Source: an uncultured Gammaproteobacteria bacterium (GTDB taxonomy: Bacteria > Pseudomonadota > Gammaproteobacteria > GCA-001735895). From it: 61,198 nt of DNA. Where the stretch lies: positions 1 through 61,198 of the forward strand of contig CAMYLU010000017.1 in assembly GCA_947259485.1 (NCBI GenBank), read 5' to 3'. Made by a program: the position numbers and the translations under genes. The notes below the pieces were generated by a model. It saw only the letters and a program-made list of their open reading frames with translations, searched no databases and was not told where the DNA came from. This document shows, one piece after another, positions 58,733 through 61,198 of this stretch (its first letter is position 1; the number at the start of each line of letters is the position of its first letter).

Positions 58733-59413
58733 CTTGATTTGCTCCTGGTATTGGTATTTCGATTCGTGCACGGCATAGCATAAAAACGCCTGTAAAGCGT
58801 ATTGCTTTGAGTAGGCGGTCAGAGCGGATTCACAAAATTGTCGGGCAGAGCATCGGGATGGAATACCCAATTAACGACGATGCGGTTCGATTAGCATCGA
58901 GAAAAGCCAGTGATCATACACGAATACTCACTTGAGACCTGATTTATTTTGATGCGGATCTCTTCCGCTTGTGAGTTGTCGATTTTATTGGATTGAATTA
59001 GGGCGTCTAATAAGGCTTGCTTTAAGCCGAGTTGAGAAGCCTATTACTCCCAGGTGAAAGCCTCATTTCTCCGAAGCTGACGCTCAGATCAGCTTGTTGG
59101 GCTTCTCGAAACGGACAGGAGCGGACGCTCAACCTCTCATCGAGTAAACACACTTACCTCGAAAACTCAGTAACGTCGATCGAAAAATCCATCTCAAATC
59201 ATTAAAGAGTATGAGAATAGGAAACTAAATTCCTATCATTTATTTTTACAATTAAAATAAATGATTCAATTGACTCCAATCAATACTAGCCCAATCCAGG
59301 AATGTTAATTTAAGAGTTATTATATTGGCAGATGAATTGTGACTAGAAACAAACCTTTGATCTAGAAACCAGGTACTGCCAGATTATCGTTAAATAGATG
59401 AGGAGATTATATT
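58733..59413. other. 681-bp non-coding, AT-rich spacer
   Basis: No gene recognised on either strand. It holds a perfect 12-bp inverted repeat (listed separately) and weaker inverted copies GAGAAGCC (59034-59041)/GGCTTCTC (59100-59107). Base composition is lower in GC than the coding neighbours, suggesting accessory or decayed DNA. Confidence 0.5.
59235..59265. repeat. Perfect 12-bp AT-rich inverted repeat
   Basis: ATCATTTATTTT (59235-59246), 7-nt loop, AAAATAAATGAT (59254-59265). It lies about 150 bp upstream of the HMA-like gene. It could be an operator or a hairpin. Confidence 0.6.
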
Positions 59414-59647
59414 ATGTCGGATCAAATCGCTGATATCACAATGCATATCGATGAAAACACGACTCATGAAGCTCGAGAAAAATTGCGCGACGAATTACTA
59501 GGCATGAAAGGTGTAATGGCTGCATCCTACCACGACGAGAAACCACACCTGATGGTAATGGCATATGATCCAGAGGTTGTCAATTCCCTGGCTTTCGTTA
59601 AGACAGCGCAAGATCAAGGACTTCACGCCGAACTAATTGGCCTTTAG
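59414..59647 (+). CDS. HMA-like small protein without metal-binding cysteines
   Basis: 77 aa with the beta-alpha-beta-beta-alpha-beta pattern of heavy-metal-associated domains: ADITMHIDENTTHEAREKL, LLGMKGVMAASYHDEKPHLM, VMAYDPEVVNSLAFVKTAQD. The position of the usual MTCxxC motif reads DENTTHE, so it cannot bind copper through paired Cys. AGGAG lies upstream of the ATG. Located 118 bp before the DsrE2-like gene on the same strand, so a shared function is possible but unproven. Confidence 0.7.
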   Translation: MSDQIADITMHIDENTTHEAREKLRDELLGMKGVMAASYHDEKPHLMVMAYDPEVVNSLAFVKTAQDQGLHAELIGL

Positions 59648-59677
59648 ATCATTTATTTCAGGATTTAGTTAAGAGCA

Positions 59678-59740
59678 AAAGCGGTGAGGTTTTTGCCAGA
59701 TGAACGGTGAACGCGATGCGATTCGTTTTTTCACCGCTTT
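59678..59740 (+). promoter_or_regulatory. Stem-loop between the HMA-like and dsrE2-like genes
   Basis: 10-bp arms AAAGCGGTGA (59678-59687) and TCACCGCTTT (59731-59740) enclose a 43-nt loop. No T-tract follows, so it is more likely an mRNA-processing or regulatory hairpin than a terminator. Confidence 0.4.
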
Positions 59741-59765
59741 AACCTGAAAGATGAGAGTGTCAAAC

Positions 59766-60386
59766 ATGTCGAGTACAGAAAACACCAATCAGATTTTGCT
59801 TTCGGAAATGACTCCTGAAGGTTTGAACGAGTGGTTCGATAAACGCTTTACCCAGAGCATGGCCGAGTATAAGGCCAGTAAACCGACCAAGCTCTCGATC
59901 ATGGTAACAAAGGGTACGCTAGACTGGGCATACCCCTCGTTTATCCTCGGCTCAACAGCAGCGGCAATGGGATGGGATACGACGCTATTTTTTACGTTTT
60001 ATGGGCTCACCTTACTGAAAAAGGATTTCAAGCCACAAATCACTCCGCTGGGTAATCCTGCCATGCCGATGAAAATGCCGTTTGGTCCCGAATGGTTTCA
60101 GAATATCGAATGGAACATGCCCAACCTGGTCATGGCTGGTGTTCCCGGATTTGAATCTCTAGCAACGTCTTTAATGAAACAGACACTCAGCAATCACGGT
60201 GTAGTCGATATCGCTGAACTTCGCACCCTTTGTATTGAAGCCGAGGCTAAGCTGGTGGCCTGCCAGATGACTGTCGATCTGTTTGGCTGGAAGAAAGAGG
60301 AGTTTATCCCGGAAATTTCGGACTGGGCAGGCGCAGCAAGCTACCTCGACAGTGCACAGGACGCAGACGTTACCCTGTTTATCTAG
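59766..60386 (+). CDS. DsrE2-family sulfur-carrier protein (DsrE/DsrF/DsrH-like)
   Basis: 206 aa from the ATG at 59766. Seen: KLSIMVTKGTLDWAYPSFIL, the hydrophobic GWDTTLFFTFYGLTLLK segment and EAKLVACQMTVDLFG with the conserved Cys that carries persulfide in DsrE2 proteins. In sulfur oxidisers DsrE2 works with rhodanese and TusA to pass sulfane sulfur to the Hdr or Dsr systems. None of these partners is within the window, so the sulfur-metabolism role here is inferred. Confidence 0.85.
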   Translation: MSSTENTNQILLSEMTPEGLNEWFDKRFTQSMAEYKASKPTKLSIMVTKGTLDWAYPSFILGSTAAAMGWDTTLFFTFYGLTLLKKDFKPQITPLGNPAMPMKMPFGPEWFQNIEWNMPNLVMAGVPGFESLATSLMKQTLSNHGVVDIAELRTLCIEAEAKLVACQMTVDLFGWKKEEFIPEISDWAGAASYLDSAQDADVTLFI

Positions 60387-60560
60387 TCTACTCCGCAGAC
60401 CCTCAAGTAACCTTGGCCAGAGGCAATCTTCGGCCAGAAGGGGGCATTGGGAAATAACTCGTTGATCCCAAGACAATCTGCATTTGTCCTTCCTAGTATT
60501 CACGCTGAATCTTACGTATATTTGTATACAGATCAGCGAGGTTAGGGTTAAAGGTGTGAA

Positions 60561-61198
60561 ATGAGGAAACTAATAGCAGTTGCCAGTTTGATAATTAGTG
60601 CCTTTTTACATGGATGTGCAACAATTCCAATGGCATCGGTCGAATCTGATAAGGAGAGAAAAGAGTTTTCTGCCCCTTCACAAGGCACTGCGGGCCTTTA
60701 TATTTTCAGAAACTCTTCATTTGGGAGCGCGCTTAAAAAGTCAGTTTACGTTGATGGTCAATTAGTGGGCGAGACCGCGCCAATGACTTACTTTTATAAG
60801 GAAGTTCAACCAGGTGAGCGTCTATTATCGACCGAGTCGGAATTTAGTGACAATTATCTAACACTAGATGCGAAAATTGGACAAAATTATTTTGTGCGTC
60901 AGTACATCAAGATCGGTGTGTTTGTAGGCGGTGCCAACCTTGAGATAGTCTCCGACCGGGAAGGCAAGAAAGGCGTGCTTCAGTGCAAGCTGGCGAATAC
61001 CTTTGGCCACGATTCTTTAACTTACTCCTCTAAAACTGACAAACCTGTCATTGAGCAAACTCTTGAAACAGAACAGCTACCACTTAAGCAAACGGGTGGT
61101 TATGATTTGAGCGGCACTTATTTTTCAGTTATAACAGGCTTTAATGCTCAAAGTATTTTAGGAATAAATCCCGAGGTTAAACTAACTCAAAAGGGTAA
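60561..61198 (+). CDS. DUF2846-family lipoprotein, cut by the window end
   Basis: 212 codons are visible with no stop before the edge. Signal peptide RKLIAVASLIISAFLHGC with lipobox Cys, then a DUF2846-like domain: GLYIFRNSSFGSALKKSVYV, GQLVGETAPMTYFYKEVQPG and a later KIGQNYFVRQYIKIG. The following region (about 155-212) is unassigned. Probably anchored in the outer membrane. Function unknown. Confidence 0.75.
   Translation, partial: MRKLIAVASLIISAFLHGCATIPMASVESDKERKEFSAPSQGTAGLYIFRNSSFGSALKKSVYVDGQLVGETAPMTYFYKEVQPGERLLSTESEFSDNYLTLDAKIGQNYFVRQYIKIGVFVGGANLEIVSDREGKKGVLQCKLANTFGHDSLTYSSKTDKPVIEQTLETEQLPLKQTGGYDLSGTYFSVITGFNAQSILGINPEVKLTQKG

Overview
The window is chromosomal DNA from a gammaproteobacterium. 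The gene content and local order (metF/metH, dnaG-rpoD, pilMNOPQ-aroK-aroB, gltBD, rpsU-yqeY, tsaD/plsY, cox cluster, rpoH-ftsXEY, rsmD-coaD-fdx, mutM, rpmGB, folBK) are pseudomonad-like. The mosaic order and a DsrE2-type sulfur-carrier protein suggest an environmental aerobe, possibly with sulfur metabolism. No prophage, integron, transposase or CRISPR array was seen.

Layout. (1) 0-6 kb: a broken HIRAN-like fragment, then a methionine-cycle module: metF and an ArsR-methyltransferase (SahR-like) regulator on the minus strand, divergent from metH, with a near-perfect 20-bp palindrome between them. (2) 6.3-6.6 kb: a tRNA(CAU), most likely tRNA-Ile2, split after its anticodon by a 240-nt group I intron. 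(3) 7-29 kb, mostly minus strand: rpoD, dnaG, gltD, gltB, aroB, aroK, pilQPONM, then mrcA (plus), a repeat-rich spacer, hemE, a truncated second gltD, yqeY and rpsU. The rpsU-yqeY and dnaG-rpoD halves of the macromolecular-synthesis operon are about 18 kb apart. (4) 29-40 kb: tsaD, plsY, bioC, then a caa3-like cytochrome oxidase cluster (surf1, SCO-like, ctaB, coxB with fused cytochrome c, coxA, a 48-aa assembly protein, ctaG, coxC). (5) 40-47 kb: a PAS-GGDEF-EAL protein, rpoH under a CIRCE element, a double-receiver protein and ftsX-ftsE-ftsY. (6) 46.6-57 kb: rsmD-coaD-ferredoxin, ggt, mutM, a MipA-like porin, a Gld-type ABC exporter operon with a DUF4340 protein, rpmG-rpmB and folB-folK. (7) 57-61 kb: less conserved DNA with a GNAT remnant, a class 3 lipase, a small unknown protein, an HMA-like protein paired with DsrE2, and a DUF2846 lipoprotein cut by the window end.

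Most unusual points: the intron-split tRNA, which places an essential decoding tRNA behind ribozyme splicing; a CIRCE operator over the likely rpoH start point, which joins the HrcA and sigma-32 heat-shock circuits; a 20-codon leader ORF whose stop overlaps the mrcA start (TAATG) and carries the only good ribosome-binding site; and a truncated native-type gltD beside hemE while a complete, different-type gltBD sits elsewhere, which suggests gene displacement.

All calls come from reading the sequence and from memory of protein families. No database search or folding program was run.
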